Of a stretch of 64,000 nucleotides of DNA, positions 1 to 12,345 are shown in pieces (positions within the stretch are counted from its first letter, which is position 1; every line of letters starts with the position of its first letter). The notes under the pieces were generated by a model, which was not told where the DNA came from, made no database searches, and saw nothing but the letters and a program-made list of their open reading frames with translations. The stretch lies in assembly GCA_013397935.1 (NCBI GenBank), contig VZRN01004720.1, positions 320,072 through 384,071 of the forward strand, given 5' to 3'. Position numbers and translations under genes: made by a program. This DNA comes from Dasyornis broadbenti. Its lineage: Eukaryota; Chordata; Aves; Passeriformes; Dasyornithidae.

Positions 1-350
1 AGCGCGGAGCCGCCGGTGGTGGCCGCCCCGTCGGGCCCCGCCCGGGGAAGGGGCTCAGCGGCGCGGCGGGATGCGGGATGCGGGGTCGGGGCCGGCTCCG
101 CCCGAGCTCGCCCCCGCCAGGTGTCACTGCAGGGTGGGAAACCTCAGGGTGAGCCGCGTTCCGCGGGGCTCCGCGCCCCGCCGGCAGCCGTGTCCACCCG
201 TCGAAGCGCCCGCGGCCCCGGTGCGGGCAGGAGAGGGTAGCTCACGGGGATCGGCTTGCCGGGAGCTGGCGGCTCCAGTGCGGGGCCGCCCGGAGGGTCC
301 CAGCAATGGAGCGGAGGCGGTGCAGACCTCGCAGGTGCCCGGGGACCTGC
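1..350. promoter_or_regulatory. CpG-rich block at window edge, possible promoter
   Basis: This stretch is very GC-rich with dense CpG dinucleotides and GC-box-like runs, as in vertebrate CpG-island promoters. It is cut by the window start, so its full extent is unknown. I translated the edge on the minus strand and saw no signal peptide or leucine-rich stretch such as a WNT first exon would carry. On the plus strand a splice-donor-like CAGG/GTGAGC lies near 148-157, so a non-coding first exon is possible. In human gene order WNT2B lies downstream of CTTNBP2NL with a second internal promoter. This island could be that promoter, but the assignment is inference only. Confidence 0.4.
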
Positions 351-3300
351 AGGCAGCGCTCTGGCGCACAGGGACACAGTGGACACCCACTCCCTGGGAT
401 GGTGATGGCCACAGTAAGAGCAGTCATCTGGTATCGGTGTCCAAGCCCAGACACAGCCCTTTGCACTAGTTTGGAGAGGGCTCTCCCTTCTCTACGTGCC
501 TGTGTCGCCTGTGGCTGTGGGACAGGCAGAGCTGGTGGATGGGCTGCCCTGGGCTCTCAGCCTTCCTTCCTTCATTGCCCTAAAACTGTTGACTGGCAGC
601 TGGTGAAGACCAGCCTTACCTGGGAGTTTCCTCTTTCCCAAGCGGTCCCTGCCTGGTTGGCCCTTCCACACCAAGGAGGTGAGCAGGCATTTCGGTAACC
701 TCTCATTGGCAGCACTTTCTTGATATACCTAATTATTTACTGGGATTGTAAACCCCATTATCCACCAAAGTCCTTTCTGTGTTACCAGAGCCCTCAGCCA
801 CCCCCTCCCCTCCGCCCAGCTCAGCTCATTCTGCTCTTTCCTTCCGATTCCTGTTCAGATCAGAGAGTGACTTCCCCAGCCTGGGAGAAATGGGGACTAG
901 AAGCTCACACACGGTTATAAACCAATTATACTTCAGAAAACTGCAGTGACAGAAAGCTGGTGCTGGTGGGGTGCTGTCCTTTTGTCCAAGAGCCCACACA
1001 GAATATTGCATTACAGCTTATCCCTGAAGTGGTGGCGCTGAAAGGGCTGATATTTATAGACTGTGGAAGGCTGTGAATTTGTTTAGAGGACCCATCATAG
1101 CGGGCAGCATGCTGGAGGCTCTGCTTTGGCCGTTCTGTGGGCTTTTCTCTGTTACTGGGTTGCTCTCACACAAAGAGAGGAGCCTGAGTGCTCTGTATCC
1201 TGCTCTTATGGGGATGGAAAGGGAGGAGGTGACGGGCATGGCGTTCATGTGAATGTGCAGGTCTTGGCTGTGATGTGGTGCTGGGCAGGAGACCTCTGGC
1301 TCAGGATGAAACCCAGGATGAGGGCAAGAGGCAGCAGTGGCAGCCCCGGGAGGGGGGGGTGACGGGTGTCCCCAGAAGGGGTCACAGCTGAATTTTGGTG
1401 TTGAAGTGAAATGCTCAGGCTGGGCACCAGAGCTTTGCACCCAGGATACTGAATTTCTCTGTTCTGGTGACTTATTTGATGCTCTTCTCCACAGCCCAAG
1501 GACTGTCCCCTGGGTCTGTACCAGGCTCTCCCTGCAATGGGCAGGGAGGAGGCCAGGGCAGCTCTCACTCCTCCAACTGCAGCTCAGCTGGGCAGAGCCT
1601 CGTGTTTGATCTTCCATTCAAATTAGCAGCACTCAGGGTGTCTGGGTGCTTCATCCACATGAGCTGTAGTGAGTAAATAAACAAGGCTCTGCTTTCAAAG
1701 GCTTTCATGATTCATTAACTTCAAAAGAACGGGCTCTGTATTTTCTTAGCAGGTCGGTCACCCCACAGACTTGCTCTGGGTGCTGAAAGTGGTGACTGGT
1801 CATGCCGGGAGGCTGGGGCAGCTGCTGCAGGGCCTGGTGTCACACACAGAGCTGTGGCGAACGGCAGAGGGAAGTCCATGGTCAGTGTCATGCCTAAGGA
1901 AGAGAACAGGGTAAGGAAATGCATGGGCAAGACTGGTCTGTAGCATTCCCTGTCCCAAAGAGCTGCTTCACAGGTGGCAAGCAGCCTGCAGTGTGCTCCA
2001 GGCACCATCAGACAGGGTTTGCAAGCCAGGGATGGGTACCAGATCCACCCCTGCTCTGCAGAAGTCTCTCCATCTTTCCATGGAGATGAAGGCAGCATGA
2101 TCTTGCCTGTCCTTGACCTCCAGCTCTCTCTCCTGCTGTGGCACTGGATTCCTGCTTTGTTTGTGCAGGCACAGGTGCTGGGGCTGTGAAGAGCGAGCGG
2201 AGGTGGCAGAGGGATTGCTGCTGTGCCTCCGAAACGCCCGTGCTGGGCACTGCTAGGGAGCTCACCTTTCACGTGGCAGCTCCAGGAATAACTCGGAGCC
2301 TCACATAATCACAGCTGCCTGAAACCTAAGGGGAAAAATCACTGTGCTGGCATAACCCTCAGTGCCAGGCTGGCTCGCCTCATGGGAAACCCTTTTTCTG
2401 AGGAAACAAAGACCTGGTATGGCCATAGTTATTGGGAGCTTCTTTTGGGATGGATAGTGCAACTCAGTCAAGCTCCTGAACTTGTGGAGAAGGGACCAGT
2501 GAGGGGCTGTGTGCTGCTGGGACCACAGCCTCCATCAAACTTGTTTTCTCTCCAGCCACAGCACAGCAGGGGGCACGGTGCTGGACATTGTCACTGCCCA
2601 GTACAGCGGCACCAGTGGAGCCCAAGGAGCGAGCTGGGCTAGAGACAGGTGGTCTTGCTCCATGCAGGGGCTCTGCTGCTGGCAGAGGTGGCCCTGGACC
2701 CCCACATTCCTCAGATTGTGCCAAGGAGGATGCTCAGGAGCAGTTCCAGCTGTCTGGAGACAGGTTACAGGTTCTTTTCTGGGGCGGGTAAGAGGTTCCT
2801 TGCTGAGGGTCAGCACTGGGACATGAGGGCCGTGAGAGCCCAGGGCCCTCTGCAAGCTGTGCCTGGTCCAGCAAAGGTGAGTGTGTGGTTAATGTTGAGT
2901 CCTGGCGACTTCAAGGCTTGGCTGTGGTAGGAAGGTTTTATAATCCCCCAGAAGTAAACAGCTCCCAATGGCTGAGCAGTCCTCAGTTAGCCCCTGGCTA
3001 TCTCTCGGGGCTCTGAGATGTTAAGAATGAATTTTGGATAGCTACAAATAACCTGAACAATGAATTGAGCCTTTGATATGGCTCTCACCACCATAGAAAC
3101 AGGAGCCAAACAAACAGGCACAAGCCAGCCCTGCTAGCAGAGTGACAGCATGTGCTTAGTTATTCTGTCCCCTGGTTCCAATGTTAATTGCTTTGTTCTT
3201 TCTCTGATTTATTGATGAATTGCTGTGTGGACACGCAGTGCCTCACCCTGCAGCCCTGTGGTGTGTGTAACCCTTTGGCCTCCGTTGCTGTCTGGGCACA

Positions 3301-3724
3301 GACGGTGTGAGGACATCCTCGCGTCCCATGTGTGCCCACTGGTGCCGGCTGGAGGTGAGCAGCTCCTGCCTGGTAGACATGGAAAGGTGATCAGGCTGCA
3401 GGTTCAACTGCAAGCAGGAGTAAAGATCAAATAGCGAAATTAAAACCCTGATGTCAGACCTGGGTTTCCAACCAGGAGCTTTTGTGCCTTCTCGGAGGCG
3501 TTTGCCAGGTGCGGTGCACTGGAAAGAGCTGGTTTCCCATCACGAGACTCATTCTGCACCATGGCATCAGCTTGGACCTGGCTCCATCCCTCCCTTCCTT
3601 GCCCACCAGACCAACACGCTTCTCTTGGAGCAGCTCAATGTGCCCGAGCACCCAGGTTCAGATGGATTGCCACAAATCCAGCTGTGTTAGTCATAAAAGT
3701 CACCGAAGGCCAGAAGTGGTGCAA

Positions 3725-4045
3725 TAACACCTAAAAATACTCGCACTGCGCCGAGCAGCCCCGGTTTCCGTCATCCTCCTGAGGCATCTGTGTATTGTGT
3801 GTGCGGGAGAGCATGCCGGGCAGAAAGCGGCCATAAATCCTGCCGGCCTCCACTCTCGGCTTCTCCCGCCTGCGCCGGCGGCCGGCCCGGTGCTGTCTGG
3901 CAGGCGTGAGCCCCGGCTGTCATCGGCAGATCAGACGGGGCTGAAATTTGACAGGCCTGTGGAAAAACACGGGGTGACATCACACAGAGACACCGGCCCA
4001 CTGATTAATCTCTGAGGTCAGTGGCTGCTTTATTTATAACCGGGG
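3725..4045. promoter_or_regulatory. Possible enhancer-like block
   Basis: A CpG-containing core (about 3830-3920) is flanked by AT-rich homeodomain-type motifs, including CCATAAATCC near 3830 and GATTAATC near 4003. A palindromic TGACAGGCCTGT lies near 3950. The mix resembles a developmental enhancer, but no alignment was possible, so conservation is untested. Confidence 0.18.
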
Positions 4046-5906
4046 AAGGGTTTGAGGTGGGTTTTTACAGGAGTGGAACAGCATGGGCTGCCTATTCCTC
4101 ATCCTGGAGCATCCACCTTCCCGTGCTGGTGGGGATACCTCTGCCTCCTCCAGACACAGCTGGAGCAGCTGAAATGGGACTCAAGAGCACCAAAATCAAG
4201 GCCAAACCAGCACTGGAGCCTGGCTGGAGGGATTGGTCCCAGTGGCACTGGTGTGCCATGTCAAGATACCAGCTGTTTTCTTTGGTCCTGCAGTTTCGCC
4301 GTACTCTCCCCAGCTGAAACAGCTCAGCTCCCCCCAAAACACAGCACATCAAACTTGAAATGTTTTGTGAAACTCTGTCGAGCTTTGGAGAAAAGGGAAG
4401 GTGGTCCCAGGGCAAAAACATTCTTTCTTCAATTTCAAAACAACATTTCCCATTTCCAATGGCTGTTTGTTCTGTGGTTTTTAACATTTTCACTCTGCTT
4501 TATAATGCAATACAAAATTACAGTTAAAATAATATATTTTGACTTTATCAGTTGAAACATTTCAAATCATCCATTTCTCTAGGTTTTCTTTTACAGATAA
4601 CCTGGAAAGCTTTGGGGTGGGTGATTCTGAATTGGAACAGAAACAGGTTTCAAAATGTTTTGCAAAGGCAGAACTTCATCCCTGTTGCCAAGTGGGAAGT
4701 GGCCAAGAAGGAAAAAATCTCTATCAGATACATCTCTAGCATTGTTTCTAAGTGGAGAATTTTTCCTGTGATTAATGAAAATGGGGAAATAGGGCCAAAT
4801 CCTGCACATGCTTTGACCACAAGGCTTGTACAAACATGCTGCCTGGGCTTTGGCTGGAATGACCAGGTTTAATTACCTCTCTCCTATCTAGGGATGCGGG
4901 TTGTTGCTGTCAGTACAAGGAGGGATTTATGATTCCTTTTCCTCAGGAATATGATCAGTGTCTGAGTATTAAGAATAATCATTTCACTAATGTAAGGCAA
5001 ATTTCTTATCCTACACTACTGATAGAGAGGGGGATGCTGTGAGCCACAGATGCAGGTCAGATGGGTGCCTGACAGTGATGAGGATTTAACGCTGTTGTCA
5101 TGAACCCAAGCTCAGCTCTTGGACACAGGGGTCACCTTCTCCTGGGTGGAGGTGACCTACCTGGGCAAAGGTGATCCACTGCCCTTGAACAGCCTCACCT
5201 TGAGTCTGGGGTGCACCTTTGGTTACAAGAAAGTTATAAAGCTGTCAGAGAGTGTCCAAATGAGGGACATGAGGATGGTGGATGTCTGAAGGGGCCACAC
5301 GAGGAGTGGGTGAGATTACTTGCTTTGTTCAGCCAAGCGAGGAGCTGCTCCTGGGCTGGTGGCATCGCTGCAGCAGCTTTATTGATCAAAGTTCCCGCCG
5401 GTGTTTTTCTGCTCTTTGAAGCAGGTAACTCCCCAAACCTGATCCAGCCTTGCTGCCTGCTCCCTAGTGAAGCCCCAGTGTGGTCATTGAGTCCTGATGA
5501 AACTCCACTGAAGTGCTGGAGGTTTTGCAGCTTAGCATGGTAGGGAATTTGGAAGGAGAAAGAATGGTGGAATAAGCGAGGAAGTGCGGAGAGCCCAAGC
5601 ATAACTCCAAACTAGGGCAGGAAATGCACCACACATAGCTCTAACCTTATCATCCAGGATGGATTTTAAGTGCTTCTTTAGTGACTCATCGTCCCTGAAT
5701 GGGTTTGAAGGACTGTCTGCCGGAGAGGAAAGGCCAGAGAGCTCAGATCAGATAACAGGTTCTTACAAAGCCCTCACGCTGCCGCGGGGCATCTCCCAGG
5801 GCAGCAGCCAGGGCTGGTCGGCCGTGGGGAGGCACAAAATATGGTCCCTCAAATGTGATACAGGCGGGCAGGGGATAGAGAACAGGGCCTCTTTCTCCTC
5901 TTGTTT

Positions 5907-6030
5907 ATCATGGAATCACGGGATGGTTGGGGTTGGAAGGGACCTTAAAGATCACGTGGGCAAGGACACTAGACCCACGTGCTCTGCGGCCTGTCCAAAC
6001 GCGCTTAGAAGAACTCCAGGGATGGAGCAA
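5907..6030 (-). mobile_element. CR1 LINE fragment (antisense)
   Basis: The run GGTTGGGGTTGGAAGGGACC followed by TTAAAGATCA is the reverse complement of the conserved avian CR1 3' end. The match continues weakly to an ACTCCAGGGATGGAGCAACC stretch near 6015-6033. It is 5'-truncated and diverged, as most CR1 copies are, and has no coding capacity. Confidence 0.85.
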
Positions 6031-7502
6031 CCTTTATGCTCAGTCCTGGCCAGCTTCATTCCATGGGCACTCTTGGCGTCTCTTGCCACCTTCAGAAATT
6101 TCTTGTGAGGTTTGATGGTTCCCTTGTACGCTGCCTCCCGGAGTCAGGAGAGGATGGGGGAAAATACAGTCTGGAACACACATTACTGAGCGAAAGCCGC
6201 TGTGAAAAGCGCTCTCTGTATTGTGCCTTACATGAAAGATACTGCTGGGGTTCAGAGGTTAACTTTTATGTTAAGCTCAGCTAGAAGCTGAAAAGTTTTA
6301 GCGTTTTTTAAAATACCAGAAAAACATTAAAAAAAAGACAAATTCTGATCTCTACTACATTGGTATTAATGGGGAGAAATTTAATGAAAGTCTGTAGAAG
6401 CTTCTGATTTACTCTTGTGTGAGATTGGATAGAAAAAGCCCAAAGAATCTCATTGCTGCTGCCCAGATTCAGCTGCACAGCAGAGAGCTATTAATGCTCT
6501 GTTTTCTTGCCTTTGGTCAATACATCTTGCAAGGCAGGAGGAAGCTGGATTATGTCTGCGAGTGTCCCAATGTCATGCTATGTCGGATAATGAACTGTGG
6601 ATAAATTGGATCAGCTTTTCAGTTGCCAGCCTCTCAGAAATCCAACAAGGAGTCAGGGCAGCAAGCTGTGCTTTCAGCCTTTGCTCTGATAACCTGTGTG
6701 CTGCTGTCAAGAGCTATTGTGGTGATTCCAGGCTGGAGCAGGTGAAAATCATTGTTAACCTGGAAAATGTACATCTCTATTTGGCTTGGTGCTTCCCCAT
6801 ACTTTAAAAATGTCTGGCCTGGTGCAAATCCTCTGTTCAAGGAAATAGAGATGTAAAGAGAGCGGCCTCTTGCTGAGCTGCATTCAGGCCTTGCTTTTGA
6901 CCTGGTTATTCAATTAATCCTGGTGGGTGAGGAGTGTGGCTTGAGAAGCATCCAGCCTCTCTGGAGGAATGCGAAGACCCTGAGGTTGGACACCTACAGG
7001 TTTGTGTTTCCATGGAAATGGAAGGTTTGATCCAGAGTTACTAAAGAATGTTGAAAGACCCCCTACTTGGTAGTGGGGCCCTCAACCCTGGCAGTGGAGA
7101 CGACTCGCCGGCTCCTCCCTTGCCCAGCTGCTGTGGTACCTGTCATGATGGGACATCCCTTCCCTGCCCAGTGCCTGCAGTGTGTGTGCTCCAAGGATCA
7201 GCCCCTGTGCTCCCGGCGGGCTCCAACCCACCCCTGGTGATGCTGGGATGGGATCCCAGCTCCACCGGCACCGCCACCCGCTGTCCCTGCTGCAAGGGGG
7301 GACACCTCGGCTGTGGCTCACCGAGGTTTCAACAAGTCTGGCTGTTGTGGTGAAGGTGATGGCACCGTGTGCTGCTGGGTGACACAGGGTCCTGGCTCAG
7401 CTCTAGCGGCTCCAGTGGCTGCAGCCTCCTGCTCCTGTCCAGTGACGTGCTCTGGGGGCACCTGGAAGGCTGAGGTCAGCTTGAACACTGAGGAGCCAGA
7501 GT

Positions 7503-7765
7503 CACAGAAATCTTCAAATGATTTGTGTTGGAAGGGATCTTAAAGCTCACCTACTTCCAACTCCTGCCATGGGCAGGGACACCTTCCACTATCCCAGGTT
7601 GCTTTGGATGCTTCCAGGGATGGGGCAGCCACAGTTTCTCTGGGCAACCTGTGCCAGGGCATTTTTGCATCAATAATTTCTTCCTAACATCTAATCTAAA
7701 TCTCTCTCTTTCAGTTTAAAACTACTCTCCCCTATTCCCCTCTGCCTGTGTAAATCCCCTGCGGC
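7503..7765 (-). mobile_element. CR1 LINE fragment (antisense)
   Basis: About 260 bases match the CR1 3' region in reverse orientation. The match runs through GTTGGAAGGGATCTTAAAG, CATGGGCAGGGACACCTTCC, CCAGGGATGGGGCAGCCACA, TCTCTGGGCAACCTGTGCCA and TTCTTCCTAACATCTAATCT. It is one of the longest CR1 copies in the window and is non-coding. Confidence 0.93.
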
Positions 7766-8592
7766 TGGCAGAAAGCTGAGCCCATTCCCTGTGTATCCAT
7801 GAGGAGCTCAGCCCCACACTTCATTGACTTTAAAAAGCCCTGGAGACTCGCACCCAGGGGGCTGAGTGGGGCGAGGGGGGCTGCCCTTGGGCAGGGTGTC
7901 TGTATTTTCATTGGAGCTCCCGGGAGCGTAATCCTGTTAAAGGCTGAGCGTCTGATTCAGCTGTCCTGCTATATGGCTAATCCTGCCAGCGGGAGCGAGC
8001 ATTATCCCATTGCGGGGGAGGTTCTCCGGCCCCTCCAGGCCCTGGGGTCACCGCGGGTGTCCCTGGCCCCCGCTGCCAGCCCTGCTCTCCTCCCTTTGGG
8101 AAGCAAGCCCCCAGAAAACCTGGGAATTGTGTCCCACCCCGGGGAGCTGTGCAAGGCTGTGTGGGCTCCTTTGAACTCTGCTGAGCAGCTTAGGGCCCCG
8201 GGCACAGCGGGCACACAGCCCGGCACCCCGGCCAGAGCAGGGGAAATCCCGGCTTTGATCCCATTGTCCGCTTTTGGGGCTGTGCTGTTCAATAGATCAC
8301 AGCCAGGGAGTTAATTTACTCATTACCTACACATTTGCCAGGCTTTAAATGTCATTTTTGCTCACATCCTCCCTTCATTTGTGTGATTTCCCCTTATTTC
8401 GGGGACTATCACCCTCCTGCCGTGGCTAAGCCCTGCAGGCAGGACTTGGCCCTGGTGGGGTTGCTGTCACTGCTGGCTGCCTTGGCTTCTCGGAGGGTTG
8501 TAAATGGTCTTTAAAAATAAGATTACTGTAGGATAGGCCATTTTAGTTGCAAATATTTTTTATAAAATGTGAGTTTGCTCATTTCTCCACTG

Positions 8593-8609
8593 AAAAAAAA
8601 AAAAAAAAA
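8593..8609 (+). repeat. Poly-A run (A17)
   Basis: Seventeen consecutive adenines. No retroposon body is recognisable upstream and no target-site duplication was found, so this is a simple mononucleotide repeat. Confidence 0.9.
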
Positions 8610-10138
8610 TTCCAGTGCTGATGAATAAGAAATACTCGGATAGAGTCGGTAATAAAATGGGTGGGTGCTTCTGGCAACTGTGGGGGTGTGGAGATCCACA
8701 GGAAGTCCGCAGTGCCAGGGATACTGAAGGTTTCACTGTGTAGCAGCCTTGCACTGGGCTCATTTCGGCCGTTTGATTAAATTTGGCCACAGCCCTCCCC
8801 TTGAGCAGATGCTCCAGGAATGCCCCATTTCATCACTTTCTGCTATAACCTGAGACAGTGAATCTGGGGTTAAAAGCCTAAAGGAAAGCTGATAAATGTG
8901 TATAATATAAACTATTGAAGACTAAAAAATCCTGAAAACACTGGAGAAAGTAAATACAATAAATTTGGGGCGACATTTCTCTTCCTATCTCAGGTTTTCC
9001 AGCAACAGCTTTCCAGCCCTCTTACAGCCTAGAACTTCACATCACCTCCAGACAGGCTGGGCAAGAGGAGGTTGGTGGGTGCCACAGTTTTGGTTTATGG
9101 GGAGAGCAGGGCTGTGTGAAGCTGTGGCTATGCAAAACACGGTGAGGGCTTTTTGCTTTCCTGCCTGGCTTTTTTGACGTCCGATTCTTGCCTGACTGAG
9201 AATCCTGCCTACAGCACCTGCCCATGACACAGGGCTGTGGGCAGGCAACGGGATGGCAGCGGGCAATGGGCTCCGGGTCCGTTCTGGTGCCACTCGCAGC
9301 CACAGGGCGTCTTGTGAAGATGCCGAGATGCCTCCAGGGCTCTGCCAGGTTGCTGTGTGCATTCAGCATGGTCCTGTTTATCCAACAGCGCCAGGGCACC
9401 TAAGCCCTTTCTGAGGGTGAGTTATACCATGTTTACTGGCTGGTGTGTGCCGCTGTCAGTCTGTGGGGCCCAGGCTGAGCTCTCCAAGGCCACGGGATGA
9501 GCATCTGAGTGACCCACAAGCATGCGGCCTCCCTCGGGGTCCAGCTCTTGGCTGCCCACCAACCCTCCTCCTAATAATTTTGTCTAAATGCTTTGCAAAT
9601 CAACCAGCAACCAATTTATCCCTGAAATATTTTGGAGATGTCACTGCGAGAATGTTAATGGCGCGTGATTCACTGGGTCTGGCGAGCTGGAACATGCGCG
9701 GCTGTGCAGCAGGACAGGGGTTTATTAATGATGGGTCATCCTGGCCCTCAAACCCTGCTTCCCTCTAGTGCCACTTGGCAAACTGCGGTGGGGAGAGACG
9801 GAGTCATTGAGCTGGTGAGGATACCATCCTTAAAACTTGTTATTTTTGGATGGAGTTTTCAAGCCCCCTCTCCCCTCGTGGCATTAAACACAGTTGTTTA
9901 TTGGAGCTGACAGAAACACAAGCAGTTGTCGGTCGCTTCTGCAGGAGTCGTGTCCCCCAGCACTGGAAGGAACACGACGGAGCTGATGACTAATACAGCG
10001 CTGAGTTTTATATGCTCCCAGCGAACGGGACCCATATGTTCCCCTGCTGCAGCCCAAGGGGAGAGCGGCACATTTGGCCCCAGGGCAGGAAGTCTTGTTG
10101 GCTCCAAGACCTGGCTTCCAGGGACTGGCTGTGGAGCT

Positions 10139-10166
10139 GGGGCAGGGGCAGGGCCAGGGCCAGGAC
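10139..10166 (+). repeat. Short GGCAGG/GGCCAG tandem repeat
   Basis: A six-base unit alternating between GGCAGG and GGCCAG is repeated about four to five times. It is a minor low-complexity tract with no coding context. Confidence 0.6.
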
Positions 10167-12019
10167 CATGCTATGCCCAGCTCTGTTCCTCACACCTGAG
10201 CATGTGTTCTTCCTGCTGTGGCAGCCAGAGTCATGCTGTGGTCTCTTGGTGCAGTCCAGACCTTGGGAGGAATATTGGGAACGTGTGTATTGGCTGCTCC
10301 GGGGTTGGTGCCACTGGCAAGCTCTGCAGGCAGCACTCAGCCAGATCGGAAATGTTTATGAAGAGATCAAAAGTCTCCAGTCTGCCCTGGTTAACCTGGA
10401 TCTGTTACTCTGCAAGAGACTGTTGTGATCCAATTGATGCCCTTCACGTGGAGCTGTCTCTTGGTGCATGTTGGGAGGATACAGCAGCAGGGGAAGCGGT
10501 GTTTCCTCAGCAAGCTGCTGTGCCATTAAAATAACCCATTGGCTCTCACAAATCATGCTTAGTAAATCCATGTGCAGCTTTATTGCAGGAGACATTATGA
10601 GATCCTGGGGTGCAGTTAAAACTCACGTCAAGCACATGTAGACCACATCCTCCCTGGGCACCCGTGCTCCTGGTTGCACATTCCTACCTGTGCCCATGGG
10701 CGCTGCCCACCCGGGTGCCTGACTCTGGAGCAGCGCAGGAGCTCTCTGGAAGAGCAGGGGCACTGTAAAGTGATCACACAATTCTGAATTAGGGAGGAAG
10801 TATTAGGAAGACCCCTGCCTCTCGCAAACAGCCATCTGTGGCCAGTGAAGTGCTGCCACACTCTGCTCTGTAGTCCTGTTCCTGGCACATCTGCTCCCTC
10901 CCCTGCCCTTTGCCACTTGGCAGCCTGTCACTCCTCGGGGCAGCACCTGGGAAGTCAGGCACACAGGCACCACTCTGGGCTGATGCAAACAGCTGTTTAA
11001 ACAGGCACATGGCATGTTCCTGAGTGGCTGACTCTGGAAATAATTCCCCAGTCTGGGAGACGTTTGGCATCCCAGCCGCTGGGAAATAAAACACAGCCGT
11101 GGTGGTGGCTGTATCTGTCCTGCACTGACTGACACGCCAGAGCCTGGCAGCTGTGCCCAGGCTGATCACCTGCGTCCTGGGGGATTCTGACCTTGTGTAC
11201 TTTTAAACTCCAAGTGCAACCCGACTCCAGAGCCGGCAAAACCAGCGGGTGGTGAGGGTGAGGCTGGCAGCAGGAGCGTGAGACCTTTCCTGCAACGATG
11301 CCCTCAATACCCATCATTTCTTGGATGCCACGGGGCTGGAAGGACAGGCTGGCGTGTGCCAGGGGACAAGTTGCTGTCCTGGCTGCTCTCGTCTGGCTCT
11401 TGGAGGAGAGTTCCCCTCTGGGTGCTGCTTTTCTCCAGCACTGATCCCTGTTTGACCTCATCCCTGCTTCCTTGCAGAGGTGGTCCCGGCACTGGAGCAT
11501 CCAGGGTGTGAGTTGCCAGCCTGGCCCTGCCCTGGAATTCCCGTTACAGTGTCTCCAGCAAATTTCCATCTGTTACTTCATTCATGTGATTAATCTGCCA
11601 AAGAAATTCCTGATGTAAACGCAGCGTTATCAGAATTTTACTCTGGACTTGGCCCCTGGATTCCCTGCCAGCTTTTGCTGGAATTGCACGTCTGCTACAG
11701 CAACTCTTCGGCGCAAACAAACCAGCTGAAGACAGGGCGGGAGGCCACGGGGTGGGCTGGGGAGGCAGTGAAGCTCCAGGTCAGTCGTGGGAAATGCTGC
11801 GGGTGCGATCCTACAGGGATCAGCTGTTTGCAGCGCAGCCAGGAGGCAGCGGAATGCCGGGGCCACTGGAATGCTTTGGCGTTCTGGAGCACGCCAGGAA
11901 AAAGACCGGTTGCAAATGTGACCATATTCCCCTTCCCTGTCTGCACAGATGTGGCAGCACCAGTGCCCCTCACACCAGGAAATCCGATGGATGTGTCTCA
12001 CAGCGGGAATGCCGGTGGA

Positions 12020-12345
12020 TCGGTCCCACGCTGGGTGTCCTGCCACACGAGAGCCGCGCTGGGCACCCCGATGGGTGGGTCCCGGCACACAGCGGGTGCC
12101 AGCGCCGGCTGGAGCGCACAGCACCGCGGGCAGCGGCCGTGCCGGACGGGTCCCCACGCTCGTTGTCACTCGTGGCGGGGCGGCACGGACAGACGGACCC
12201 CGAAGGGGCCGGAGCTCGGGCGGTCGCGGGGACGCGGCGCGGCTGGCGGGGCCAGGGACGGACCCGCAGCGCTACCTGCTGGCTACCGGCCCGGCTGGCT
12301 ACCGGCCCGCGGTGCCACCGCCGGGGGGACACGCACCTACGGGAC
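12020..12345. promoter_or_regulatory. CpG-rich patch, possible promoter or exon
   Basis: CpG density rises sharply here compared with both sides. Two near-identical copies of GGCTACCGGCCCG sit side by side at about 12290-12320. Reading the minus strand, CAG followed by GTAGCGC (near 12275) could act as a splice donor, so a non-coding first exon is possible. Long open frames cross the patch in several frames, which is expected in GC-rich DNA, and none shows a known domain. It could be a minor promoter in the presumed WNT2B upstream region or an orphan CpG island. Confidence 0.35.

Larger units (their letters stand above)
351..12019. other. Intergenic DNA, no gene seen
   Basis: No open frame here has recognisable homology, and no splice-bounded exon could be supported. 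The frames of 150-200 codons are in GC-rich sequence and lack family motifs. The stretch contains two antisense CR1 fragments, a poly-A run, a small G-rich tandem repeat near 10140, and AT-rich or mixed blocks that could be regulatory (3725-4045 and 9560-9760). Confidence 0.6.

Noticed and set aside
9926..10534. 202-codon plus-strand frame
   Set aside because: Ser/Cys/Gly-rich with overlapping frames on both strands. No homologue and no exon borders.
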